Notes under the pieces: model-generated
The model's database searches: none
What the model was told of the DNA's origin: nothing
Seen by the model: only the letters and a program-made list of their open reading frames with translations
In this document: in pieces, positions 1 to 11,880 of the stretch
Position numbering within the stretch: the first letter of the stretch is position 1
Layout: each line of letters begins with the position of its first letter
Position numbers and translations under genes: made by a program
NCBI RefSeq assembly: GCF_050947335.1
Contig: NW_027473329.1
Location: forward strand, 1,984,001-2,048,000
Reading direction: 5' to 3'
DNA from: Megachile rotundata
Taxonomy: Eukaryota; Arthropoda; Insecta; Hymenoptera; Megachilidae
Length of the DNA stretch: 64,000 bases

Positions 1-162
1 TTTGCTCATTTGCGAACGATTCAGCCTCTAATTCGCACATATCCGCTGTAATTCGACACTGTACTATCTAGTTATGTTAAGTTATCCTATCTGAGCACAA
101 TTCAACACCACAATGAACAATTTTGCTCGTTTTGAACGAATTATGCTCATTTTCGCACGATT

Positions 163-303
163 CAGCCTCTAATTCGCACATATCCGCTGTAATTCGACTC
201 TGTACTATCTAGTCATGTTAAGTTAACGTAACTGAGCACAATTCAACACCACAATGAACAATTTTGCTCGTTTTGAACGAATTATGCTCATTTTCGCACG
301 ATT
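163..303 (+). repeat. Representative standard 141 bp monomer
   Basis: This is the reference copy, counted from CAGCCTCT to the base before the next one. In order it holds two TAATTCG boxes 20 bp apart, a TACTATCTAG segment, a variable segment (TTATGTTAAGTTATCCTATC or TCATGTTAAGTTATCGTAAC in other copies), a C-rich segment with CAACACCACAA, and a T-tract segment with TTTTGCTCG, TGAACGAA or TGCACGAA, and CTCATTTTCG. Diagnostic positions used elsewhere are CTAATTCG versus CTAGTTCG, GAGCAC versus GACCAC, GAACGAA versus GCACGAA, and TCGCACG versus TCGAACG. The length is divisible by three, so reading frames carry from copy to copy. Confidence 0.95.
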
Positions 304-726
304 CAGCCTCTAATTCGCACATATCCGCTGTAATTCGACTCTGTACCATCTAGTCATGTTAAGTTATCGTAACTGAGCACAATTCAACACCACAATGAAC
401 AATTTTGCTCGTTTTGAACGAATTATGCTCATTTTCGCACGATTCAGCCTCTAATTCGCACATATCCGCTGTAATTCGACTCTGTACTATCTAGTCATGT
501 TAAGTTATCGTAACTGAGCACAATTCAACACCACAATGAACAATTTTGCTCGTTTTGAACGAATTATGCTCATTTTCGCACGATTCAGCCTCTAGTTCGC
601 ACATATCCGCTGTAATTCGACTCTGTACTATCTAGTTATGTTAAGTTATCCTATCTGAGCACAATTCAACACCACAATGAACAATTTTGCTCGTTTTGCA
701 CGAATTATGCTCATTTTCGCACGATT

Positions 727-887
727 CAGCCTCTAATTCGCACATATCCGCTGTAATTCGACTCTGTACTATCTAGTTATGTTAAGTTATCCTATCTGAG
801 CACAATTCAACACCACAATGAACAATTTTGCTCGTTTTGCACGAATTTTGCTCGTTTTGAACGAATTTTGCTCATTTTCGAACGATT
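727..887 (+). repeat. 161 bp monomer class (extra 20 bp subunit), first example
   Basis: The landmark spacing here is 161 instead of 141. The additional 20 bp lies around 843-862 and is a third copy of the block that starts TTTTGCTCGTTTTG. This gives six T4 tracts in a row (starts 826, 835, 846, 855, 866, 875). The class recurs with the same extra block starting at 843, 2132, 3421, 3864, 4307 and 4750, and more irregularly to about 16 kb. It is the marker that reveals the 1,289 bp and 443 bp higher-order repeats. A 160 bp sub-variant that lost one T (GTACGATCAG) occurs at about 9,527, 12,805 and 16,061. Confidence 0.93.
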
Positions 888-3420
888 CAGCCTCTAATTC
901 GCACATATCCGCTGTAATTCGACTCTGTACTATCTAGTCATGTTAGGTTATCGTAACTGAGCACAATTCAACACCACAATGAACAATTTTGCTCGTTTTG
1001 AACGAATTATGCTCATTTTCGCACGATTCAGCCTCTAATTCGCACATATCCGCTGTAATTCAACTCTGTACTATCTAGTTATGTTAAGTTATCCTATCTG
1101 AGCACAATTCAACACCACAATGAACAATTTTGCTCGTTTTGAACGAATTATGCTCATTTTCGCACGATTCAGCCTCTAATTCGCACATATCCACTGTAAT
1201 TCGACTCTGTACCTTCTAGTTATGTTAAGTTATCCTATCTGAGCACAATTCAACACCACAATGAACAATTTTGCTCGTTTTGCACGAATTATGCTCATTT
1301 TCGCACGATTCAGCCTCTAGTTCGCACATATCCGCTGTAATTCGACTCTGTACTATCTAGTTATGTTAAGTTATCCTATCTGAGCACAATTCAACACCAC
1401 AATGAACAATTTTGCTCGTTTTGCACGAATTATGCTCATTTTCGCACGATTCAGCCTCTAATTCGCACATATCCGCTGTAATTCGACTCTGTACTATCTA
1501 GTCATGTTATGTTATCGTAACTGAGCACAATTCAACACCACAATGAACAATTTTGCTCGTTTTGAACGAATTATGCTCATTTTCGCACGATTCAGCCTCT
1601 AATTCGCACATATCCGCTGTAATTCGACTCTGTACTATCTAGTCATGTTAAGTTATCGTAACTGAGCACAATTCAACACCACAATGAACAATTTTGCTCG
1701 TTTTGAACGAATTATGCTCATTTTCGCACGATTCAGCCTCTAATTCGCACATATCCGCTGTAATTCGACTCTGTACTATCTAGTCATGTTAAGTTATCGT
1801 AACTGAGCACAATTCAACACCACAATGAACAATTTTGCTCGTTTTGAACGAATTATGCTCATTTTCGCACGATTCAGCCTCTAGTTCGCACATATCCGCT
1901 GTAATTCGACTCTGTACTATCTAGTTATGTTAAGTTATCCTATCTGAGCACAATTCAACACCACAATGAACAATTTTGCTCGTTTTGCACGAATTATGCT
2001 CATTTTCGCACGATTCAGCCTCTAATTCGCACATATCCGCTGTAATTCGACTCTGTACTATCTAGTTATGTTAAGTTATCCTATCTGAGCACAATTCAAC
2101 ACCACAATGAACAATTTTGCTCGTTTTGCACGAATTTTGCTCGTTTTGAACGAATTTTGCTCATTTTCGAACGATTCAGCCTCTAATTCGCACATATCCG
2201 CTGTAATTCGACTCTGTACTATCTAGTCATGTTAGGTTATCGTAACTGAGCACAATTCAACACCACAATGAACAATTTTGCTCGTTTTGAACGAATTATG
2301 CTCATTTTCGCACGATTCAGCCTCTAATTCGCACATATCCGCTGTAATTCAACTCTGTACTATCTAGTTATGTTAAGTTATCCTATCTGAGCACAATTCA
2401 ACACCACAATGAACAATTTTGCTCGTTTTGAACGAATTATGCTCATTTTCGCACGATTCAGCCTCTAATTCGCACATATCCACTGTAATTCGACTCTGTA
2501 CCTTCTAGTTATGTTAAGTTATCCTATCTGAGCACAATTCAACACCACAATGAACAATTTTGCTCGTTTTGCACGAATTATGCTCATTTTCGCACGATTC
2601 AGCCTCTAGTTCGCACATATCCGCTGTAATTCGACTCTGTACTATCTAGTTATGTTAAGTTATCCTATCTGAGCACAATTCAACACCACAATGAACAATT
2701 TTGCTCGTTTTGCACGAATTATGCTCATTTTCGCACGATTCAGCCTCTAATTCGCACATATCCGCTGTAATTCGACTCTGTACTATCTAGTCATGTTATG
2801 TTATCGTAACTGAGCACAATTCAACACCACAATGAACAATTTTGCTCGTTTTGAACGAATTATGCTCATTTTCGCACGATTCAGCCTCTAATTCGCACAT
2901 ATCCGCTGTAATTCGACTCTGTACTATCTAGTCATGTTAAGTTATCGTAACTGAGCACAATTCAACACCACAATGAACAATTTTGCTCGTTTTGAACGAA
3001 TTATGCTCATTTTCGCACGATTCAGCCTCTAATTCGCACATATCCGCTGTAATTCGACTCTGTACTATCTAGTCATGTTAAGTTATCGTAACTGAGCACA
3101 ATTCAACACCACAATGAACAATTTTGCTCGTTTTGAACGAATTATGCTCATTTTCGCACGATTCAGCCTCTAATTCGCACATATCCGCTGTAATTCGACT
3201 CTGTACTATCTAGTCATGTTAAGTTATCGTAACTGAGCACAATACAACAACACAATGAACAATTTTGCTCGTTTTGAACGAATTATGCTCATTTTCGCAC
3301 GATTCAGCCTCTAATTCGCACATATCCGCTGTAATTCGACTCTGTACTATCTGGTTATGTTAAGTTATCCTATCTGAGCACAATTCAACACCACAATGAA
3401 CAATTTTGCTCGTTTTGCAC

Positions 3421-5150
3421 GAATTTTGCTCGTTTTGAACGAATTTTGCTCATTTTCGAACGATTCAGCCTCTAATTCGCACATATCCGCTGTAATTCGA
3501 CTCTGTACTATCTAGTTATGTTAAGTTATCCTATCTGAGCACAATTCAACACCACAATGAACAATTTTGCTCGTTTTGCACGAATTATGCTCATTTTCGC
3601 ACGATTCAGCCTCTAATTCGCACATATCCGCTGTAATTCGACTCTGTACTATCTAGTCATGTTAAGTTATCGTAACTGAGCATAATTCAACACCACAATG
3701 AACAATTTTGCTCGTTTTGAACGAATTATGCTCATTTTCGCACGATTCAGCCTCTAATTCGCACATATCCGCTGTAATTCGACTCTGTACTATCTAGTTA
3801 TGTTAAGTTATCCTATCTGAGCACAATTCAACACCACAATGAACAATTTTGCTCGTTTTGCACGAATTTTGCTCGTTTTGAACGAATTTTGCTCATTTTC
3901 GAACGATTCAGCCTCTAATTCGCACATATCCGCTGTAATTCGACTCTGTACTATCTAGTTATGTTAAGTTATCCTATCTGAGCACAATTCAACACCACAA
4001 TGAACAATTTTGCTCGTTTTGCACGAATTATGCTCATTTTCGCACGATTCAGCCTCTAATTCGCACATATCCGCTGTAATTCGACTCTGTACTATCTAGT
4101 CATGTTAAGTTATCGTAACTGAGCACAATTCAACACCACAATGAACAATTTTGCTCGTTTTGAACGAATTATGCTCATTTTCGCACGATTCAGCCTCTAA
4201 TTCGCACATATCCGCTGTAATTCGACTCTGTACTATCTAGTTATGTTAAGTTATCCTATCTGAGCACAATTCAACACCACAATGAACAATTTTGCTCGTT
4301 TTGCACGAATTTTGCTCGTTTTGAACGAATTTTGCTCATTTTCGAACGATTCAGCCTCTAATTCGCACATATCCGCTGTAGTTCGACTCTGTACTATCTA
4401 GTTATGTTAAGTTATCCTATCTGAGCACAATTCAACACCACAATGAACAATTTTGCTCGTTTTGCACGAATTATGCTCATTTTCGCACGATTCAGCCTCT
4501 AATTCGCACATATCCGCTGTAATTCGACTCTGTACTATCTAGTCATGTTAAGTTATCGTAACTGAGCATAATTCAACACCACAATGAACAATTTTGCTCG
4601 TTTTGAACGAATTATGCTCATTTTCGCACGATTCAGCCTCTAATTCGCACATATCCGCTGTAATTCGACTCTGTACTATCTAGTTATGTTAAGTTATCCT
4701 ATCTGAGCACAATTCAACACCACAATGAACAATTTTGCTCGTTTTGCACGAATTTTGCTCGTTTTGAACGAATTTTGCTCATTTTCGAACGATTCAGCCT
4801 CTAATTCGCACATATCCGCTGTAATTCGACTCTGTACTATCTAGTTATGTTAAGTTATCCTATCTGAGCACAATTCAACACAACAATGAACAATTTTGCT
4901 CGTTTTGCACGAATTATGCTCATTTTCGCACGATTCAGCCTCTAATTCGCACATATCCGCTGTAATTCGACTCTGTACTATCTAGTCATGTTAAGTTATC
5001 GTAACTGAGCACAATTCAACACCACAATGAACAATTTTGCTCGTTTTGAACGAATTATGCTCATTTTCGCACGATTCAGCCTCTAATTCGCACATATCCG
5101 CTGTAATTCGACTCTGTACTATCTAGTCATGTTAAGTTATCGTAACTGAG
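3421..5150 (+). repeat. 443 bp three-monomer higher-order repeat
   Basis: The extra 20 bp block recurs at 3421, 3864, 4307 and 4750, each 443 bp apart (161 + 141 + 141). Within each unit the order is a 161 bp monomer, then a GCACGAATTATG monomer followed by TCATGTTAAG, then a GAACGAATTATG monomer followed by TTATGTTAAG. The unit matches the last part of the 1,289 bp repeat, so it looks like a local re-amplification of three neighbouring monomers from it. It ends where the first 148 bp monomer appears at about 5,077. Confidence 0.9.
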
Positions 5151-5224
5151 CACAATGAACAATTTTTCTCGTTTTGCACGAATTTTGCTCGTTTTGAACG
5201 AATTTTGCTCATTTTCGAACGATT
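5077..5224 (+). repeat. 148 bp monomer class, early form
   Basis: The landmark spacing is 148. Relative to the 161 bp class, 13 bp are missing between two CACAA pentamers in the GAGCACAATTCAACACCACAA segment, leaving GAGCACAATGAAC. The extra 20 bp subunit is kept, so 141 + 20 - 13 = 148. The deletion junction recurs at 5151, 5439, 5889, 6599, 6887, 7035, 7745 and 9159. A deletion exactly between short direct repeats suggests replication slippage or microhomology repair. Confidence 0.92.
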
Positions 5225-8200
5225 CAGCCTCTAATTCGCACATATCCGCTGTAATTCGACTCTGTACTATCTAGTTATGTTAAGTTATCCTATCTGAGCA
5301 CAATTCAACACCACAATGAACAATTTTCTCGTTTTGCACGAATTATGCTCATTTTCGCACGATTCAGCCTCTAATTCGCACATATCCGCTGTAATTCGAC
5401 TCTGTACTATCTAGTCATGTTAAGTTATCGTAACTGAGCACAATGAACAATTTTTCTCGTTTTGCACGAATTTTGCTCGTTTTGAACGAATTTTGCTCAT
5501 TTTCGAACGATTCAGCCTCTAATTCGCACATATCCGCTGTAATTCGGCTCTGTACTATCTAGTTATATTAAGTTATCCTAACTGAGCACAATTCAACACC
5601 ACAATGAACAATTTTGCTCGTTTTGCACGAATTTTGCTCGTTTTGAACGGATTTTGCTCATTTTCGAACGATTCAGCCTCTAATTCGCACATATCCGCTG
5701 TAATTCGACTCTGTACTATCTAGTTATGTTAAGTTATCCTATCTGAGCACAATTCAACACCACAATGAACAATTTTGCTCGTTTTGCACGAATTATGCTC
5801 ATTTTCGCACGATTCAGCCTCTAATTCGCACATATCCGCTGTAATTCGACTCTGTACTATCTAGTCATGTTAAGTTATCGTAACTGAGCACAATGAACAA
5901 TTTTTCTCGTTTTGCACGAATTTTGCTCGTTTTGAACGAATTTTGCTCATTTTCGAACGATTCAGCCTCTAATTCGCACATATCCGCTGTAATTCGACTC
6001 TGTACTATCTAGTTATGTTAAGTTATCCTATCTGAGCACAATTCAACACCACAATGAACAATTTTCTCGTTTTGCACGAATTATGCACATTTTCGCACGA
6101 TTCAGCCTCTAGTTCGCACATATCCGCTGTAATTCGACTCTGTACTATCTAGTTATGTTAAGTTATCCTATCTGAGCACAATTCGGCACCACAATGAACA
6201 ATTTTGCTCGTTTTGAACGAATTATGCTCATTTTCGCACGATTCAGCCTCTAATTCGCACATATCCGCTGTAATTCGACTCTGTTCTATCTAGTTATATT
6301 AAGTTATCCTAACTGAGCACAATTCAACACCACAATGAACAATTTTGCTCGTTTTGCACGAATTTTGCTCGTTTTCGAACGATTCGGCCTCTAATTCACA
6401 CATATCCGCTGTAATTTGACTCTGTACTATCTAGTTATGTTAAGTTATCCTATCTGAGCACAATTCAACACCACAATGAACAATTTTCTCGTTTTGCACG
6501 AATTATGCTCATTTTCGCACGATTCAGCCTCTAGTTCGCACATATCCGCTGTAATTCGACTCTGTACTATCTAGTCATGTTAAGTTATCGTAACTGAGCA
6601 CAATGAACAATTTTGCTCGTTTTGCACGAATTTTGCTCGTTTTGAACGAATTTTGCTTATTTGCGAACGATTCAGCCTCTAATTCGCACATATCCGCTGT
6701 AATTCGACTCTGTACTATCTAGTTATGTTAAGTTATCCTATCTGAGCACAATTCAACACCACAATGAACAATTTTCTCGTTTTGCACGAATTATGCTCAT
6801 TTTCGCACGATTCAGCCTCTAGTTCGCACATATCCGCTGTAATTCGACTCTGTACTATCTAGTCATGTTAAGTTATCGTAACTGAGCACAATGAACAATT
6901 TTTCTCGTTTTGCACGAATTTTGCTCGTTTTGAACGAATTTTGCTCATTTTCGAACGATTCAGCCTCTAATTCGCACATATCCGCTGTAATTCGACTCTG
7001 TACTATCTAGTCATGTTAAGTTATCGTAACTGAGCACAATGAACAATTTTGCTCGTTTTGCACGAATTTTGCTCGTTTTGAACGAATTTTGCTCATTTGC
7101 GAACGATTCAGCCTCTAATTCGCACATATCCGCTGTAATTCGACTCTGTACTATCTAGTTATGTTAAGTTATCCTATCTGAGCACAATTCAACACCACAA
7201 TGAACAATTTTCTCGTTTTGCACGAATTATGCTCATTTTCGCACGATTCAGCCTCTAGTTCGCACATATCCGCTGTAATTCGACTCTGTACTATCTAGTT
7301 ATGTTAAGTTATCCTATCTGAGCACAATTCAACACCACAATGAACAATTTTGCTCGTTTTGCACGAATTTTGCTCATTTTCGCACGATTCAGCCTCTAGT
7401 TCGCACATATCCGCTGTAATTCGACTCTGTACTATCTCTTTATGTTAAGTTATCCTATCTGAGCACAATTCAACACCACAATGAACAATTTTCTCGTTTT
7501 GCACGAATTATGCTCATTTTCGCACGATTCAGCCTCTAGTTCGCACATATCCTCTGTAATTCGACTCTGTACTATCTAGTTATGTTAAGTTATCCTATCT
7601 GACCACAATTCAACACCACAATGAACAATTTTGCTCGTTTTGCACGAATTATGCTCATTTTCGCACGATTCAGCCTCTAATTCGCACATATCCGCTGTAA
7701 TTCGACTCTGTACTATCTAGTCATGTTAAGTTATCGTAACTGAGCACAATGAACAATTTTGCTCGTTTTGCACGAATTTTGCTCGTTTTGAACGAATTTT
7801 GCTCATTTTCGAACGATTCAGCCTCTAATTCGCACATATCCGCTGTAATTCGACTCTGTACTATCTAGTTATGTTAAGTTATCCTATCTGAGCACAATTC
7901 AACACCACAATGAACAATTTTCTCGTTTTGCACGGATTATGCTCATTTTCGCACGATTCAGCCTCTAGTTCGCACATATCCGCTGTAATTCGACTCTGTA
8001 CTATCTAGTTATGTTAAGTTATCCTATCTGAGCACAATTCAACACCACAATGAACAATTTTCTCGTTTTGCACGAATTATGCTCATTTTCGCGCGATTCA
8101 GCCTCTAGTTCGCACATATCCGCTGTAATTCGACTCTGTACTATCTAGTTATGTTAAGTTATCCTATCTGACCACAATTCAACACCACAATGAACAATTT

Positions 8201-9300
8201 TGCTCGTTTTGCACGAATTATGCCCATTTTCGCACGATTCAGCCTCTAATTCGCACATATCCGCTGTAATTCGACTCTGTACTATCTAGTCATGTTAAGT
8301 TATCGTAACTGAGCACAATTCAACACCACAATGAACAATTTTGCTCGTTTTGCACGAATTATGCTCATTTTCGAACGATTCAGCCCCTAATTCGCACATA
8401 TCCGCTGTAATTCGACTCTGTACTATCTAGTTATGTTAAGTTATCCTATCTGAGCACAATTCGACACCACAATGAACAATTTTGCTCGTTTTGCACGAAT
8501 TATGCTCATTTTCGCACGATTCAGCCTCTAATTCGCACATATCCGCTGTAATTCGACTCTGTACTATCTAGTTATGTTAAGTTATCCTATCTGAGCACAA
8601 TTCAACACCACAACGAACAATTTTGCTCGTTTTGCACGAATTATGCTCATTTTCGAACGATTCAGTCTCTAATTCGCACATATCCGCTGTAATTCGACTC
8701 TGTACTATCTAGTTATGTTAAGTTATCCTATCTGAGCACAATTCGGCACCACAATGAACAATTTTGCTCGTTTTGAACGAATTATGCTCATTTTCGCACG
8801 ATTCAGCCTCTAATTCGCACATATCCGCTGTAATTCGACTCTGTACTATCTAGTTATATTAAGTTATCCTAACTGAGCACAATTCAACACCACAATGAAC
8901 AATTTTGCTCGTTTTGCACGAATTTTGCTCGTTTTCGAACGATTCGGCCTCTAATTCACACATATCCGCTGTAATTCGACTCTGTACTATCTAGTTATGT
9001 TAAGTTATCCTATCTGAGCACAATTCAACACCACAATGAACAATTTTCTCGTTTTGCACGAATTATGCTCATTTTCGCACGATTCAGCCTCTAGTTCGCA
9101 CATATCCGCTGTAATTCGACTCTGTACTATCTAGTCATGTTAAGTTATCGTAACTGAGCACAATGAACAATTTTGCTCGTTTTGCACGAATTTTGCACGT
9201 TTTGAACGAATTTTGCTCATTTGCGTACGATTCAGCCTCTAATTCGCACATATCCGCTGTAATTCGACTCTGTACTATCTAGTTATGTTAAGTTCTCCTA
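5151..9300 (+). repeat. Irregular monomer mosaic with early 148 bp class
   Basis: Junction markers of the 148 bp class are spaced 288, 450, 710, 288, 148, 710 and 1,414 bp, all sums of 140, 141, 148 and 161. There is no single long period, although the 288 and 710 bp spacings each occur twice. The 140 bp monomers first appear here. A sub-variant with AATTCACAC and GATTCGGCC occurs near 6,385 and 8,946, and its surroundings from about 6,170 and 8,735 look like copies of each other. Nothing other than satellite is present. Confidence 0.85.
5225..5364 (+). repeat. 140 bp monomer class (one G missing)
   Basis: The landmark spacing is 140. The TTTTGCTCG box has become TTTTCTCG by loss of one G. 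This change is absent from the first 5 kb, appears here, and is then frequent throughout the window, usually together with CTAGTTCG in the following monomer. It is therefore an inherited single-event variant that was amplified within the higher-order repeats, and not a sequencing error. Confidence 0.92.
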
Positions 9301-11880
9301 TCTGAGCACAATTCAACACCACAATGAACAATTTTCTCGTTTTGCACGAATTATGCTCATTTTCGCACGATTCAGCCTCTAGTTCGCACATATCCGCTGT
9401 AATTCGACTCTGTACTATCTAGTTATGTTAAGTTATCCTATCTGAGCACAATTCAACACCACAATGAACAATTTTGCTCGTTTTGCACGAATTTTGCTCG
9501 TTTTGAACGAATTTTGCTCATTTTCGTACGATCAGCCTCTAATTCGCACATATCCGCTGTAATTCGACTCTGTACTATCTAGTTATGTTAAGTTATCCTA
9601 TCTGAGCACAATTCAACACCACAATGAACAATTTTGCTCGTTTTGCACGAATTATGCTCATTTTCGCACGATTCAGCCTCTATTTCGCACATATCCGCTG
9701 TAATTCGACTCTGTACTATCTAGTCATGTTAAGTTATCGTAACTGAGCACAATTCAACACCACAATGAACAATTTTGCTCGTTTTGAACGAATTACGCTC
9801 ATTTTCGCACGATTCAGCCTCTAATTCGCACATATCCGCAGTAATTCGACTCTGTACTATCTAGTTATGTTAAGTTATCCTATCTGCGCACAATTCAACA
9901 CCACAATGAACAATTTTGCTCGTTTTGCACGAATTTTGCTCATTTTCGCACGATTCAGCCTCTAGTTCGCACATATCCGCTGTAATTCGACTCTGTACTA
10001 TCTAGTTATGTTAAGTTATCCTATCTGAGCACAATTCAACACCACAATGAACAATTTTCTCGTTTTGCACGAATTATGCTCATTTTCGCACGATTCAGCC
10101 TCTAGTTCGCACATATCCTCTGTAATTCGACTCTGTACTATCTAGTTATGTTAAGTTATCCTATCTGACCACAATTCAACACCACAATGAACAATTTTGC
10201 TCGTTTTGCACGAATTATGCTCATTTTCGCACGATTCAGCCTCTAATTCGCACATATCCGCTGTAATTCGACTCTGTACTATCTAGTTATGTTAAGTTAT
10301 CCTATCTGAGCACAATTCAACACCACAATGAACAATTTTGCTCGTTTTGCACGAATTATGCTCATTTTCGCACGATTCAGCCTCTAATTCGCACATATCC
10401 GCTGTAATTCGACTCTGTACTATCTAATCATGTTAAGTTATCGTAACTGAGCACAATTCAACACCACAACGAACAATTTTGCTCGTTTTGCACGAATTAT
10501 GCTCATTTTCGAACGATTCAGTCTCTAATTCGCACATATCCGCTGTAATTCGACTCTGTACTATCTAGTTATGTTAAGTTATCCTATCTGAACACAATTC
10601 AACACCACAATGAACAATTTTGCTCGTTTTGCACGAATTATGCTCATTTTCGCACGATTCAGCCTCTAATTCGCACATATCCGCTGTAATTCGACTCTGT
10701 ACTATCTGGTCATGTTAAGTTATCGTAACTGAGCACAATTCAACACCACAATGAACAATTTTGCTCGTTTTGAACGAATTATGCTCATTTTCGCACGATT
10801 CAGCCTCTAATTCGCACATATCCGCTGTAATTCGACTCTGTACTATCTGGTTATGTTAAGTTATCCTATCTGAGCACAATTCAACACCACAATGAACAAT
10901 TTTGCTCGTTTTGCACGAATTTTGCTCGTTTTGAACGAATTTTGCTCATTTTCGAACGATTCAGCCTCTAATTCGCACACATCCGCTGTAATTCGACTCT
11001 GTACTATCTAGTTATGTTAAGTTATCCTATCTGAGCACAATTCAACACCACAATGAACAATTTTGCTCGTTTTGCACGAATTATGCTCATTTTCGCACGA
11101 TTCAGCCTCTATTTCGCACATATCCGCTGTAATTCGACTCTGTACTATCTAGTCATGTTAAGTTATCGTAACTGAGCACAATTCAACACCACAATGAACA
11201 ATTTTGCTCGTTTTGAACGAATTATGCTCATTTTCGCACGATTCAGCCTCTAATTCGCACATATCCGCTGTAATTCGACTCTGTACTATCTAGTTATGTT
11301 AAGTTATCCTATCTGAGCACAATTCAACACCACAATGAACAATTTTCTCGTTTTGCACGAATTATGCTCATTTTCGCACGATTCAGCCTCTAGTTCGCAC
11401 ATATCCGCTGTAATTCGACTCTGTACTATCTAGTTATGTTAAGTTATCCTATCTGAGCACAATTCAACACCACAATGAACAATTTTCTCGTTTTGCACGA
11501 ATTATGCTCATTTTCGCACGATTCAGCCTCTAGTTCGCACATATCCGCTGTAATTCGACTCTGTACTATCTAGTTATGTTAAGTTATCCTATCTGACCAC
11601 AATTCAACACCACAATGAACAATTTTGCTCGTTTTGCACGAATTATGCTCATTTTCGCACGATTCAGCCTCTAATTCGCACATATCCGCTGTAATTCGAC
11701 TCTGTACTATCTAGTCATGTTAAGTTATCGTAACTGAGCACAATTCAACACCACAATGAACAATTTTGCTCGTTTTGCACGAATTATGCTCATTTTCGAA
11801 CGATTCAGGCCCTAATTCGCACATATCCGCTGTAATTCGACTCTGTACTATCTAGTTATGTTAAGTTATCCTATCTGAGC
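9301..11880 (+). repeat. Monomer mosaic, diverged relative of the next duplication
   Basis: Marker order here foreshadows the 3.2 kb duplication that follows. TAATCATG at 10425, CAGTCTCT at 10519 and TCTGGTCATG at 10705 lie 2,856 bp before the same three markers at 13281, 13375 and 13561. GTACGATCAG near 9,527 corresponds to the one near 12,805. Monomers are 141, 140 and 160 bp. I see no other kind of sequence. Confidence 0.82.

Larger units (their letters stand above)
1..3420 (+). repeat. 1,289 bp nine-monomer higher-order repeat
   Basis: Three markers repeat at exactly 1,289 bp: TGTTAGG at 941 and 2230; CCACTGTAATTCGACTCTGTACC (from 1191 and 2480, given here by position); and the extra 20 bp block at 843, 2132 and 3421. 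The period equals eight 141 bp monomers plus one 161 bp monomer. CATGTTATG at 1503 and 2792 also fits. Copies differ by few substitutions, for example GTACCATC at about 343 against GTACTATC one period later. The first ~230 bp and the third copy are more diverged, so the array edges are soft. Confidence 0.9.

Noticed and set aside
201..240. Promoter-like A/T-rich segments (TATCTAGTTATGTTAAG)
   Set aside because: They occur in every monomer, with no adjacent gene, so nothing supports a regulatory role.
9527..9545. Single-base loss in GTACGATCAG as a sequencing error
   Set aside because: The same lost T recurs in the copies near 12,805 and 16,061, so it was inherited through duplication.
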